A DNA stretch of 64,000 nt from Celeribacter ethanolicus (GTDB lineage Bacteria; Pseudomonadota; Alphaproteobacteria; Rhodobacterales; Rhodobacteraceae), in the NCBI RefSeq assembly GCF_001550095.1, contig NZ_LRUC01000013.1:1-64000 (forward strand). Direction: 5' to 3'. The notes under the pieces were generated by a model. That model had not been told where the DNA came from and made no database searches. It saw nothing but the letters and a program-made list of their open reading frames with translations. Positions 52,485-60,966 of this stretch are shown in pieces. The stretch's first letter is position 1; the number at the start of each line of letters is the position of its first letter. A program made the position numbers and the translations under genes.

Positions 52485-52808
52485 ATGTTCGTGTTTACGA
52501 AATCCATTTCCCATGTGTACAGCAAAGATGTGTGCAGCAAAGGTGTTCTATCCAAGGCGGTTCTGACTGCCGCGTTCGCAATGGCTGTGATGGCTGCGGG
52601 GGATCCGGTATTGGCCTCGCAGACGGGGACGAGCGCGCAAAAGACCACGGTCGGTGGCAGCGGCGGCACCCGCTTCGACTGGCTCGCAGGTGGCAAGGAT
52701 GTCGCGGATGCCGGCATGACCACGACGGCCCCGACACCGCAAGGCTCCGGCTCCTGGATTTGTTCGCCTGCCGGCTTCGGCAACCATTCCCGCTGCTATC
52801 GCCGCTGA
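52485..52808 (+). CDS. Small secreted protein of unknown function
   Basis: 107 residues with a strong AAGGAGG ribosome-binding site. A basic N-terminus is followed by a hydrophobic stretch (AVLTAAFAMAVMAAG) and a likely signal-peptidase site after VLAS near residue 45. The mature part of about 60 residues is rich in Gly, Ser and Thr, and ends in WICSPAGFGNHSRCYRR with two cysteines that could form a disulphide. I do not recognise the family. It lies between the polysaccharide and chemotaxis operons and shares an upstream 13-base motif with the latter, suggesting co-regulation with motility. Confidence 0.7.
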   Translation: MFVFTKSISHVYSKDVCSKGVLSKAVLTAAFAMAVMAAGDPVLASQTGTSAQKTTVGGSGGTRFDWLAGGKDVADAGMTTTAPTPQGSGSWICSPAGFGNHSRCYRR

Positions 52809-53185
52809 TTTCGACAGTTTGGGGCGGCAGGGGGCTACGGTCCGAGCCGTGACCTGTGCCGTACCAATCGCGAGAGAAACTTCGGGTGAGTGCCTGAGCT
52901 CTTCTGCTGTGTCAGATCTGTTTGAAAAGAGCGCAGAACAGAGTGCTGTGGAAACAGGCGCTGTTTGTCATTGCGAGTTTTATTTCGAGCGCTGGTTTGA
53001 ACCCTGTGCGGGTTTGGGCTCCGTCGGGCCGGTTCTGTTTCGTCCTGGCTGTTCTCTTTGGCCTGTGTCAGAGGCAACCGCGACATCGCTGACAGAGTGT
53101 CGTCCGACAGGGAGGTTCCTGCTGTCGGACCGGGACGCGGAGGCTGCGAAGGTTCGCGCCGGAAGGATCGCCCGAGGGGCGCGGA
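52809..53185. other. Gene-free stretch between the small secreted protein and the chemotaxis operon
   Basis: 377 bases between convergent units. Open frames here lack ribosome-binding sites and family resemblance. I see no convincing terminator hairpin or RNA gene. Confidence 0.5.
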
Positions 53186-53587
53186 TCAGAACCAGGCGAT
53201 TTCCCCGGAGTCGTCTTCTGAGAGGGCGAAAGGCGCGTCGATATTGTCGAACAGTTTATGGGCGAGGTGGCGCAGCCGGATGACCTCGCTCAAAGGGTAG
53301 ATTTCCACCAGTTCCTGTTCGGCCTGGCCGGACAGATGCCCCATCACCCGTTGCAGATCGTCAAGCGTCTGATGCAGGCGGTCGATTGCCTGAAGGCTGC
53401 GTTGCACCGCCGGGGAGAGGCTCTTGGCTTCCGCAAGTGTCGGCCCCAGCGCAATCTGGACCTCCGCCGCCAGAATGACCAGAGTCACCATTTCATCCTG
53501 AATGCGCTTGTTCAGCGTTTTCAGGGGAATGGACGCAGGTTCGGTCGAACTGTCTTGCGGCAGGCTATGTGCTGGGATCGGAGACAT
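53186..53587 (-). CDS. Chemotaxis-operon-associated helical protein
   Basis: 133-residue soluble protein with no recognised family. It is predominantly helical (MVTLVILAAEVQIALGPTLA, then RSLQAIDRLHQTLDDLQRVM), reminiscent of four-helix signalling modules such as phosphotransfer or phosphatase helices, but no catalytic histidine or CheZ-type motif is visible. Its start shares one base with the cheY stop, so it is translated with the chemotaxis proteins. It is the last gene of the operon. Confidence 0.75.
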   Translation of the reverse strand: MSPIPAHSLPQDSSTEPASIPLKTLNKRIQDEMVTLVILAAEVQIALGPTLAEAKSLSPAVQRSLQAIDRLHQTLDDLQRVMGHLSGQAEQELVEIYPLSEVIRLRHLAHKLFDNIDAPFALSEDDSGEIAWF

Positions 53588-53973
53588 CAGAGTTTTCCCA
53601 CGATGGCTTCGATCGCTGCCCGCAGCCCGTTCGGATCAAATGGCTTCTTGAGGAAATTGTTCATGCCGAGACGCTTGCCCATGTCGATGATTTCCCGGTC
53701 GGCCCGTCCGGTGATCAGCAGGAAACCGATGCCGCGGGTGGGGCCATTCGTGCGCAGCGCATGCAGAAGCTGAAGCCCATCCATACCGGGCATGTTGTAA
53801 TCCGAGATCACAAGATGCACCGGGGTGGTTGCGAGTTTCTGCAAGGCGGAGGGCCCGTCTCCCGCGCTTGCCACATTGCGAATGCCGAAGGAATCCAAGG
53901 CGTTGGTGATAAGCCCGCGGCTCGTGGACATATCATCGACGACCATGACGCGAAGTTGATCTCGAAGTGCCAT
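53587..53973 (-). CDS. cheY: CheY-like single-domain response regulator
   Basis: 128-residue receiver domain. The acidic pair is in MVVDDMSTSRG near residue 13, the phospho-acceptor aspartate in ISDYNMPGMDG near 57, the threonine in LITGRAD near 87 and the lysine in FLKKPFDPNG near 109. It would be phosphorylated by the CheA encoded upstream and act on the flagellar motor or as a phosphate sink. It is coupled by one-base overlaps to cheR and to the helical protein. Confidence 0.94.
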   Translation of the reverse strand: MALRDQLRVMVVDDMSTSRGLITNALDSFGIRNVASAGDGPSALQKLATTPVHLVISDYNMPGMDGLQLLHALRTNGPTRGIGFLLITGRADREIIDMGKRLGMNNFLKKPFDPNGLRAAIEAIVGKL

Positions 53974-54890
53974 CAGACCGTTCCTTTTTTGGCCTGTGCC
54001 TCAGTCGTGGAGAGGAGCAGGGTGTTCGATTTCGTTTTGTAGGTGGTGACGCCGGCATTTTCGAAAAGCGGTGCCGCGCTTTCGCTCAACCGCTCTGAAT
54101 GTCCGAGCATCAGCCAGCCTCCGGGTTCGAGAATGCCGGCAAAACGCCGGAACAGCCGGGCTTGCGTCTCTTCGTCGAAATAGATCACGACATTGCGACA
54201 GAAAATGGCGTCGAATTTGCCCTTCATGGGCCATTCTGCATGCAGGTTGAGCTGTCGGAACGCGACCATGTTGCGAAGCTCCGGTTTGAGGGTCAACGCA
54301 ATCTCGCCGTCCTGTTCGGAACTCGTGCAGAAGGCTTTGATCATCTCGTCGCTGAGACCCGTGGTCAGGGAGCCGATATACTGCGCGCTTTTCGCCCGCA
54401 CGAGGACCTCAGGGTCGATATCCGTCGCCAGGATCTTGAGATCCTTCTTGGCGAGGTCGGGGGCTTCCTTCAGGATTGTCATGGCGATGGAATAGGGTTC
54501 CTGCCCGTTCGAGCAGCCCGCCGACCAGATCCGGGCCTTGCCGCCCGCCGCAAGTTTTTTACGGAGATGCGGGATGATGGTGGTACTCAGATAGTCAAAG
54601 TGATGGTTTTCCCTGAAGAAATGCGAGACGTTCGTGGTCAGCGCCGAGATGAAATTCTCCATCTCCTGCTTGTCGTTCGAGGTCTCCAGAAAATCCAGAT
54701 AGGCGTCGAAGCTCGGGATGTTCAGGGCGCGCAGACGACGGCCCAGACGGGATTTCACCATCGAAACCTTGGATTGGGCAAGCACGATGCCCGCCTCCCT
54801 GGACGCGATGGCGACGATTCGGGCAAAGGCCCGATCCGAAATGGCGCTCGCCATTCTGGGACGTCCGCTTATGGGGGACAACTCGCTCAA
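53973..54890 (-). CDS. cheR: Chemotaxis protein methyltransferase CheR
   Basis: 305-residue enzyme that methylates receptor glutamates with S-adenosylmethionine. The SAM motif SAGCSNGQEPYSIAM is near residue 124, TDIDPEVLVRAK near 156 and DAIFCRNVVIYFD near 228. A helical N-terminal domain precedes. No cheB methylesterase is in this operon, so adaptation must be completed by a gene elsewhere. The start overlaps the cheW stop by 4 bases. Confidence 0.95.
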   Translation of the reverse strand: MSELSPISGRPRMASAISDRAFARIVAIASREAGIVLAQSKVSMVKSRLGRRLRALNIPSFDAYLDFLETSNDKQEMENFISALTTNVSHFFRENHHFDYLSTTIIPHLRKKLAAGGKARIWSAGCSNGQEPYSIAMTILKEAPDLAKKDLKILATDIDPEVLVRAKSAQYIGSLTTGLSDEMIKAFCTSSEQDGEIALTLKPELRNMVAFRQLNLHAEWPMKGKFDAIFCRNVVIYFDEETQARLFRRFAGILEPGGWLMLGHSERLSESAAPLFENAGVTTYKTKSNTLLLSTTEAQAKKGTV

Positions 54891-55354
54891 GCGACCTCCT
54901 CGCCCTGCGGCGGCATGACAGCTTCCAGATCGAGAATACGGATCATCCGTCCGTCCACGATGGTGAGGGCAGATACGAAGGTACGGGCGTCATCTGCGGC
55001 GAGATCAGGCGGTGGCTGCATCTCCTCGGAGGGAATGGCGAGAATATCGGACACGGCATCGACCATAAGACCAACGGTGCGTTCTCCGAGATCGACCACG
55101 ATGATGACGTTGCGTTCGGAATCCTCACCGGTCTGCAATCCGAGGCGCGCCGACAGATCGATGATCGGCAATACGGTGCCGCGCAGGTTGATGACCCCTT
55201 TGACGAAGAAGGGGGCATGCGGCAGGGAGGTCGCCTTGGCGGAGCCGCGGATTTCGCGGACGGACATGATGTCCACCGAGTAGTCCTGACCGCCGACGCG
55301 GAAGGACAAGAGTTCGATAGACGATGAGGAAGTCAGTTTGTCGTTGTCGGTCAT
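54887..55354 (-). CDS. cheW: Chemotaxis coupling protein CheW
   Basis: 155-residue adaptor joining CheA to chemoreceptors. The SH3-like double barrel shows SVDIMSVREI near residue 26, KGVINLRGTVLPIIDL near 52 and VGLMVDAVSDIL near 93, all typical. It lies 4 bases after cheA and overlaps cheR by 4 bases. Confidence 0.95.
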   Translation of the reverse strand: MTDNDKLTSSSSIELLSFRVGGQDYSVDIMSVREIRGSAKATSLPHAPFFVKGVINLRGTVLPIIDLSARLGLQTGEDSERNVIIVVDLGERTVGLMVDAVSDILAIPSEEMQPPPDLAADDARTFVSALTIVDGRMIRILDLEAVMPPQGEEVA

Positions 55355-55358
55355 TGTC

Positions 55359-57674
55359 TTATCCTACAAGAGCATGCTGGGGTTTGCGGGGACGGGTGCG
55401 CCCGGAGGCTTGGCTGACCAGATCGGTCGGATCGAGGATGAGCGCGATCTGCCCGTCGCCGAGGATGGTGGCAGCGGCGATGCCCGGGACACGTCCGTAG
55501 CTGCCTTCGAGCCCCTTGATGACGACCTGACGCTGGTCTTCGATCGCATCCACTGCGAGGGCTGCGCGGTTGCCGTCTTCCTGCCCGATCAGGAGGGCGA
55601 TGCCGCCGACATAGCTTTCCTGCGGCGGGCGATAGCCAAGCTCCGCGCCGAGATCGAGCAGCGGGACGAAACCGCCGCGGATCTGTACCACATGGGTCTC
55701 CGGGCCGAGCGCCTTGACGTCGTCGTCGGTGAGGGTGAGCGTTTCGAGAATGGCATTGAGCGGCACGACCAGGGTTTCGTCGGCAACGCGCACGACCATG
55801 CCGTCGAGCACGGCCAATGTCAGCGGCAGGGAAATTGAGAAGGTCGTGCCCTTGCCTTCCTGCGAGGTGATCGCAATGCGCCCCCCCAGCGCCTGGATGG
55901 AGCTTTTGACCACATCCATGCCGACCCCGCGCCCGGAGAGGTTCGAGATTTCCTGCGCCGTGGAAAAGCCGGGCAGGAACAGAAGGTTGTCGATGTCGCC
56001 ATCGCTGAGTTGCGCTTCGGCGGGGATGAGACCCTTTTCGATGGCTTTCGCCTTGACGCGTTCGCGGTTGATCCCGGCGCCGTCGTCGCTCACTTCGATG
56101 ACGATGCGCCCGGAGCGGTGTTGTGCCGTCAGTGTGACGTGACCTTCGCGGGATTTATCCACTGCAAGGCGTTTCTCGGGGCTTTCCAAGCCATGGTCCA
56201 CGGCATTGCGGATCATATGGGTGAGGGGGTCGGCGAGGCGCTCGATGACGGTCTTGTCGACTTCGGTGTTCTCGCCGTCGGTGTGTAGGCGCACCTCCTT
56301 GCCGACCGAAGCCGAGGATTCGCGGACGATCCGGCCCATGCGCTGGAACAGGGACTTGATCGGCTGGGCGCGGATCATCATCACCGATTCCTGAATGTCA
56401 CGGGTCAGTTGCAGGAATTCCTCGAGCCCGGTGGACACCGGAGAGTTCGGCGGCAGGCCGGCTTCGGTGACAGATTGGCTGAGCATGGCCTGATTGATCA
56501 CCAATTCCCCCACAAGGTTCACCAGACGGTCGATGCGCTCAAGATCCACGCGCACGGTGGCGCGCGGCTGCGTCGGTGTGCCGGTCGTCTTGGTCGGGGT
56601 GGTGCCTTCGGACGTGGTTGTGGCCGAGCTCTTCACGGGCGCGGGGGAGGCTTCTTCCTGCGGTGCTTCGGGCTTGGGGGCGGCTGTGACAGGTGCATCG
56701 TTCGGCGTGGCAGTGGACGCGGGGTCGGGGGCCGGTCGGGCTGCGACGGGTTCCGGTTGTACGAGAGGCGGCAGGGGAGGGAGGGCAGGTACGACAGCGA
56801 CGGATGCAGGGGAGGGCGCCACGGGCGCTGCCGCCAGCGGTGTGATGTCGAGCTGGCACAGACCGTCAACGAACTCGAACACTTCGCGTACGGTCTGTTC
56901 GCTTTCCTCGGTATGCACCGTGAGTGTCCATGACAGATGTCCGATGTCGGGATCTATCGAGTCCAGAAGCGGCAGAGAGGCCGCATGGCAGGTTACGGCG
57001 AGATCGCCGAGGTCACGCAGGGCGCGGAACAGGTAGAGCGGTTCGTTGCCAGAGATGTAAAGGGCCGGTTCGGGCTTGAAGAAGACGGTGAACCCCTTGC
57101 TGGCCACCAGCGGTTCGGTGGCCTCCTCTGAGGAACTCAGATCCAAGGGGGATTCGTCGGCTCCGGCCATGGGCAGGTCGGACAGGTCCGGCAAATTCGG
57201 CAGGCCTGCATCGCCCCCGAAATCCAGAGACAAATCCAGTGACAGGGTGGCGGGGGTAAAATCGAGTTCCTCTTCGGATTCTTCTTCGACGCCGACGAGC
57301 TTTTCGAGCTTTTCCAGCACCGGATCGGTCACCTCGGAGGACACCGCGTCATCGTCGCGGGCGGCTCGCACGAGATCGCCCAGCACATCGGCGCAGGTGA
57401 AGAACAGGCGGATCGCCTCGCCATCCGGCTGGAAGCGCCCGGCGCGGACTTCATCCATCGCGGTTTCGAAGCGATGCGCGAAATGCACGAGGTCGTCGAG
57501 CCCGAAAGCTCCCGCGCCGCCCTTGATCGAATGCACGGCGCGGAACACGATATTGATCGTTTCCGGATCTGTGTCGCCGTCATCCATCAGTTGGAGACCA
57601 TCCTGGAGGCTTTCCAGGAGTTCCTCGCATTCGATAAAGAAGGAGGCGCGGATTTCTGCCATCGGGTCGGACAT
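55359..57674 (-). CDS. cheA: Chemotaxis sensor histidine kinase CheA
   Basis: 771-residue kinase. Domains in order: HPt with the phosphorylated histidine in RAVHSIKGGAGAFGLDD near residue 49; a second region about 200-290; a Pro/Ala/Thr-rich linker (about 300-375); dimerisation helices; the ATPase core with HMIRNAVDHGLES near 482 and a GRGVGMDVVKS box near 580; and a C-terminal CheW-like domain. AAGAGG precedes the start. It phosphorylates the two CheY proteins of the operon. Confidence 0.96.
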   Translation of the reverse strand: MSDPMAEIRASFFIECEELLESLQDGLQLMDDGDTDPETINIVFRAVHSIKGGAGAFGLDDLVHFAHRFETAMDEVRAGRFQPDGEAIRLFFTCADVLGDLVRAARDDDAVSSEVTDPVLEKLEKLVGVEEESEEELDFTPATLSLDLSLDFGGDAGLPNLPDLSDLPMAGADESPLDLSSSEEATEPLVASKGFTVFFKPEPALYISGNEPLYLFRALRDLGDLAVTCHAASLPLLDSIDPDIGHLSWTLTVHTEESEQTVREVFEFVDGLCQLDITPLAAAPVAPSPASVAVVPALPPLPPLVQPEPVAARPAPDPASTATPNDAPVTAAPKPEAPQEEASPAPVKSSATTTSEGTTPTKTTGTPTQPRATVRVDLERIDRLVNLVGELVINQAMLSQSVTEAGLPPNSPVSTGLEEFLQLTRDIQESVMMIRAQPIKSLFQRMGRIVRESSASVGKEVRLHTDGENTEVDKTVIERLADPLTHMIRNAVDHGLESPEKRLAVDKSREGHVTLTAQHRSGRIVIEVSDDGAGINRERVKAKAIEKGLIPAEAQLSDGDIDNLLFLPGFSTAQEISNLSGRGVGMDVVKSSIQALGGRIAITSQEGKGTTFSISLPLTLAVLDGMVVRVADETLVVPLNAILETLTLTDDDVKALGPETHVVQIRGGFVPLLDLGAELGYRPPQESYVGGIALLIGQEDGNRAALAVDAIEDQRQVVIKGLEGSYGRVPGIAAATILGDGQIALILDPTDLVSQASGRTRPRKPQHALVG

Positions 57675-57683
57675 GGGAACCTC

Positions 57684-58049
57684 TTAACCAGCCACCATTT
57701 GGAGGGCTTTGACGAGTTTGGCGGGGTCGAACGGTTTGACGATCCAGCCGGTGGCACCGGCGGCACGGGCCTTGGCCTTGAGCTCGTCGGCGCTTTCCGT
57801 GGTCAGCACGAGGATCGGGATGCGGCTCCATTTGTCCTCGGAGCGTACGGCGTCGATGAAACCGAACCCGTCCATGCGTGGCATGTTGATGTCGGTGATG
57901 ATCACGTCGGGCTCGATGTCCTCGAGCACTTCGAGACCGTGAATGCCGTCTTCGGCGAGATGGGCGGTAAAGCCCGCCGATGACAGTGCGAGATTGAGCA
58001 TATCGCGCATGGTGCGGCTGTCGTCGACAGCGAGAACTTCCAGACTCAT
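57684..58049 (-). CDS. cheY: CheY-like response regulator, second copy
   Basis: 121-residue receiver. LAVDDSRTMRDML near residue 7 has the acidic pair, IITDINMPRMDGFGF near 50 the phospho-acceptor, LTTESADE near 82 the threonine and WIVKPFDPAKL near 102 the lysine. It precedes cheA, and its start overlaps the STAS gene stop by 4 bases. It is a paralogue of the receiver at 53587-53973; one may drive the motor and the other act as phosphate sink. Confidence 0.94.
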   Translation of the reverse strand: MSLEVLAVDDSRTMRDMLNLALSSAGFTAHLAEDGIHGLEVLEDIEPDVIITDINMPRMDGFGFIDAVRSEDKWSRIPILVLTTESADELKAKARAAGATGWIVKPFDPAKLVKALQMVAG

Positions 58050-58327
58050 GTCCAGGCCTCCGGTTGGGTCAGGGTTTCGGGGGTAAAGCCAAAGAGGCCA
58101 AGCATGTCGATGCAGTTGTCGGAGGCATGGGCGAGACGCGTGATCTTGCCCTGCGCCGCCCGGGTCCTGACCGCGGAGAGGAGCACCTGAAGCGGCAGGG
58201 TGCCGAGATGCCGGACATTGCCGGCGTCGATCACCAGTATGTCGTCGGCAATGGCGGTGAGCTCTGCCATCAGGGGAGCCACGGATTGATAATCGAGCCG
58301 GTCGTGGAGTTGCACATGTGTGGTCAT
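58046..58327 (-). CDS. STAS-domain protein
   Basis: 93-residue STAS-like protein (MTTHVQLHDRLDYQSVAPLM at the start; ILVIDAGNVRHLGTLPLQVL near residue 30). Where anti-sigma-factor antagonists have a conserved phosphorylatable serine after the DxS turn, this protein reads AGNVRHLG, so that residue appears absent. It is the first gene of the chemotaxis operon, and a GAAGG lies before its ATG. STAS proteins at the head of che operons occur in several alphaproteobacteria; their role is not established here. Confidence 0.85.
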   Translation of the reverse strand: MTTHVQLHDRLDYQSVAPLMAELTAIADDILVIDAGNVRHLGTLPLQVLLSAVRTRAAQGKITRLAHASDNCIDMLGLFGFTPETLTQPEAWT

Positions 58328-58415
58328 GTGCGCACACCTTCATTACGGCAGGGGTGAGACATCTCAAATTTCCCTTACAACTGCGGTCACGAGATCTTGT
58401 GTAAGGGCAAGGGAG

Positions 58416-58430
58416 TTAAAACGAGGTTAC
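58416..58430 (-). promoter_or_regulatory. CtrA-like box before the chemotaxis operon
   Basis: TTAA-N7-TTAC on the plus strand, one base off the CtrA consensus. It lies about 90-103 bases upstream of the first chemotaxis gene. CtrA controls motility and chemotaxis genes in several Rhodobacteraceae, so the match is plausible but single. Confidence 0.5.
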
Positions 58431-58511
58431 GTGGCTCGATTTTTATGGACACCGAAAATTCCCCTGTCTCAGCCTAGAGGGGGCTTGATAAATATATTTT
58501 ATGTCAATGAA

Positions 58512-59486
58512 TTACGGGTAGATGTTGTGCATATGCGAGGCGCATCCGGTGAGCGCCGCATAGTCGTCTTCGATCACGGAGACGGAAAAATTCTTCATGA
58601 AACCGGCAAAACGTCCCTTGTCGCGAAACGCGTCGTCAAAGCCGAAGCGATCGAGGTAAGGCGCGATGTGACGGGCCACGCCGCCGACAAGGTAAATGCC
58701 GCCGAACGGCAGTTGGATGAGTGCGAGGTTTCCGGCCACTGTGCCGAGCATATGGACGAAAAGCCGGGCGGCTTCGGTGGCGATGGCATCCATGCCGCTC
58801 TCGACGGCGGCCATGATGTCGGCGGCGGATTTCTCGCGCGGGGTCCCGGCCTCGGTGCCGAGGAACAGGTAGGTGCGTTCGAGGCCACGGCCCGAAAGCA
58901 CGTCCTCAATGGCGGGAAAGCCATGTGCGGTTTCAACGAATTCACAGAGTTTGAGCTCATGCGGGGTGCGGATCGGCAGGTTGGCGTGACCGCTTTCGGA
59001 AGGGGCGACGAAACGACCGGTTTCGGTCTCGAACACCGGCGAGGCGTTGAATCCGGTGCCGATGCCGATCACCAGACGCACCGCCTGCGAGGGCGCGGCT
59101 GGGGCCTCGATCACCGGGCGGATGTTGTCCGGTGCGATCAGGCCCAAAGCATGGCCCTGCGCTTGCAAGTCGTTGAGAATGGAGACATGTTCGGCCCGTG
59201 TGGCGCGGTGCAGCGTGTCGCGGTCGATGGTCCAGTCGAGATTGGTCATCGTGCCGACCCCGTCGCGCACCGGGCCGGCGAGCGCCACGCAGGCGCCCTT
59301 GCAATCCACGCCGCCCTCATCCTCGACATATTGCCGCAAGACGCTTTCGAGTCCCGGAAACTTGCGGTTCGAATAGCGCCGGATCGTCTCCGGCAACAGG
59401 CTTGCGCCGTCGGCCAGCGCCACACGGGTATTGGTCCCGCCAATGTCGGCCACGAGGGTGAGAGTGTCGGCGGGGTGTTGCGGCAT
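58512..59486 (-). CDS. glk: Glucokinase
   Basis: 324-residue ROK-unrelated glucokinase (Glk family) phosphorylating glucose with ATP. ADIGGTNTRVAL near residue 14 is the phosphate loop, GIGTGFNAS near 140 the adenosine region and SESGHANLP near 164 the sugar site. It follows the GH1 glucosidase after 3 bases, so glucose released by that enzyme is phosphorylated next. Cytosolic. Confidence 0.93.
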   Translation of the reverse strand: MPQHPADTLTLVADIGGTNTRVALADGASLLPETIRRYSNRKFPGLESVLRQYVEDEGGVDCKGACVALAGPVRDGVGTMTNLDWTIDRDTLHRATRAEHVSILNDLQAQGHALGLIAPDNIRPVIEAPAAPSQAVRLVIGIGTGFNASPVFETETGRFVAPSESGHANLPIRTPHELKLCEFVETAHGFPAIEDVLSGRGLERTYLFLGTEAGTPREKSAADIMAAVESGMDAIATEAARLFVHMLGTVAGNLALIQLPFGGIYLVGGVARHIAPYLDRFGFDDAFRDKGRFAGFMKNFSVSVIEDDYAALTGCASHMHNIYP

Positions 59487-59489
59487 GGC

Positions 59490-60830
59490 TCAGGTCCGTT
59501 CCAGAAGGTCTTTCAACATGTGATACGAGGCTTTGGGGGTGCGTTTCAACGTGTCAAAATCCACATGCACGATCCCGAAGCGCCGCTCATAGCCGAAGGC
59601 CCATTCGTAATTGTCCAGAAGCGACCAGTAGAAGAAGCCCTTGAGGTTGACACCGGCCGCAATGGCACGCTGCATCGCCGCCATATGGTCACGGATAAAG
59701 CCGCAGCGCTCCGGGTCGTCCACGACGCCATTGCGCAGGTGATCGTCCCAGGCCATGCCGTTTTCCGTCACCATCATCGGCAAATCGCCGACATAGCTCT
59801 CCTTGAGCCGCAACAGCAGCGCCTCGAGCCCCTCCGGGCAGATCTCCCAGCCCATCTGGGTGGTGGCGAGATGACCCTGCGCCGGGGAGGTCGAGGGCCA
59901 GGGGCTTTCGGCGTCATGAGCCACCAGATTGCGGGTGTAATAATTGATGCCGAGCCAGTCGATGGGCCGCGAGATCGCCTTGAGATCCTCCTGCCAGTCG
60001 CGCGGCAGATACGGCTCGAGCCCTTCGAGCGCCTCTGTCGGGTAACGCCCCTTGGCGATGGCTTCGATGAACCAGCGATTGTGGGTGGCGTCTTGTGTGA
60101 CGGCGGCCCGAATGTCCCTGGGGTCATCCGTGGCAGGCTGGGTGTGTTCGAAATTGAGCACGATGCCGAGGTTGTTGCGGCCATGGCCACGTAGGCGGGC
60201 GACGGCTTCGGCATGAGCCTTGAGCACATAATGCATGGAACGCGCGGCGGCGCGGATGTTGCGCAGACCTGGCGCATGATGGCCCAGAAGATGCGACAGG
60301 TAGGAAACGCACCACGGTTCGTTGATCGTGGCGTAGCTGGCGACCCTGTCGCCGATCCGGTCGTCGATCACCTCGACGAAATCGCCGAACCAGCGGGCAA
60401 TCGACGGGTTGGTCCAGCCGCCGAGATCGGAAAGCGCCGATGGCAGTTCCCAGTGATAGAGCGTGACATGCGGCTCCATTCCGCGCTCGAGTATCGCGTC
60501 GGTGAGGCGGTCGTAATAGTCGAGTCCCTCACGGTTCACGGCACCCCGGCCCTCGGGGATCACCCGTGCCCAGCTCGTGGAGAACCGGTAGGCGTCGAAA
60601 TTGCCGGCCTTGAGAATGTCCAGATCTTCCTCGTAGCGATGATACTGGTCGCAGGCCAGCGCGCCATCCTCGGCCCGCAGCACGTTGCCCGGTGTGGCAG
60701 CGAATGTGTCCCAGTGGCAGGAGCCCGCCCCGCCGAATTTGTGGCCTTCGACTTGATAGGCGGCGGTGGCGGCGCCGAACAGGAAGCCGTCGGGGAAATC
60801 GTTCCGGGTGAGCGAGGCGATCGAGGTCAT
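59490..60830 (-). CDS. Beta-glucosidase, glycoside hydrolase family 1
   Basis: 446-residue GH1 enzyme hydrolysing beta-glucosides in the cytosol. The N-terminal signature FPDGFLFGAATAAYQVEG, the acid/base glutamate in TINEPWCVS near residue 168, the nucleophile in MVTENGMAW near 361 and WSLLDNYEWAFGYERRFG near 402 are complete. The ATG at 60830 is chosen for its GGAG; one at 60842 is possible. An alpha-glucosidase (GH13 or GH4) is usual in agl loci; here a GH1 enzyme takes that position. Confidence 0.94.
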   Translation of the reverse strand: MTSIASLTRNDFPDGFLFGAATAAYQVEGHKFGGAGSCHWDTFAATPGNVLRAEDGALACDQYHRYEEDLDILKAGNFDAYRFSTSWARVIPEGRGAVNREGLDYYDRLTDAILERGMEPHVTLYHWELPSALSDLGGWTNPSIARWFGDFVEVIDDRIGDRVASYATINEPWCVSYLSHLLGHHAPGLRNIRAAARSMHYVLKAHAEAVARLRGHGRNNLGIVLNFEHTQPATDDPRDIRAAVTQDATHNRWFIEAIAKGRYPTEALEGLEPYLPRDWQEDLKAISRPIDWLGINYYTRNLVAHDAESPWPSTSPAQGHLATTQMGWEICPEGLEALLLRLKESYVGDLPMMVTENGMAWDDHLRNGVVDDPERCGFIRDHMAAMQRAIAAGVNLKGFFYWSLLDNYEWAFGYERRFGIVHVDFDTLKRTPKASYHMLKDLLERT

Positions 60831-60892
60831 CGGGGGCTCCATCTGTGAAGGGCTGGATGCGCTTATAGCGAGAAGGTGCGGCTTCGGGCAAG

Positions 60893-60908
60893 CTCAAAGC
60901 GCTTTGAG
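60893..60908. promoter_or_regulatory. LacI-type operator CTCAAAGCGCTTTGAG
   Basis: Perfect 16-base palindrome with the central CG step typical of LacI/GalR sites, about 63 bases upstream of the glucosidase start. It shares TCAAAGCGCTTTGA with the element at 62333-62346, so the same regulator probably controls the glucosidase/glucokinase pair. Confidence 0.8.
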
Positions 60909-60966
60909 TTTTTGAGCTAACAGCGCCGCTGTCGGCACGCCATGATTTGGCGCAAGGATCCTGCGG

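Noticed and set aside
52819-53283. Open frame of 154 codons between the small secreted protein and the chemotaxis operon
   Set aside because: No ribosome-binding site, Arg-rich composition and overlap with the helical protein gene on the opposite strand.
58461-58483. CCCCT/AGGGG inverted repeat downstream of glucokinase as terminator
   Set aside because: The stem is short and followed by only a mixed AATTTTC on the minus strand; too weak to list as a terminator.
58320-60194. Open frame of 624 codons opposite glucokinase and the glucosidase
   Set aside because: Antisense shadow without domain or ribosome-binding site.
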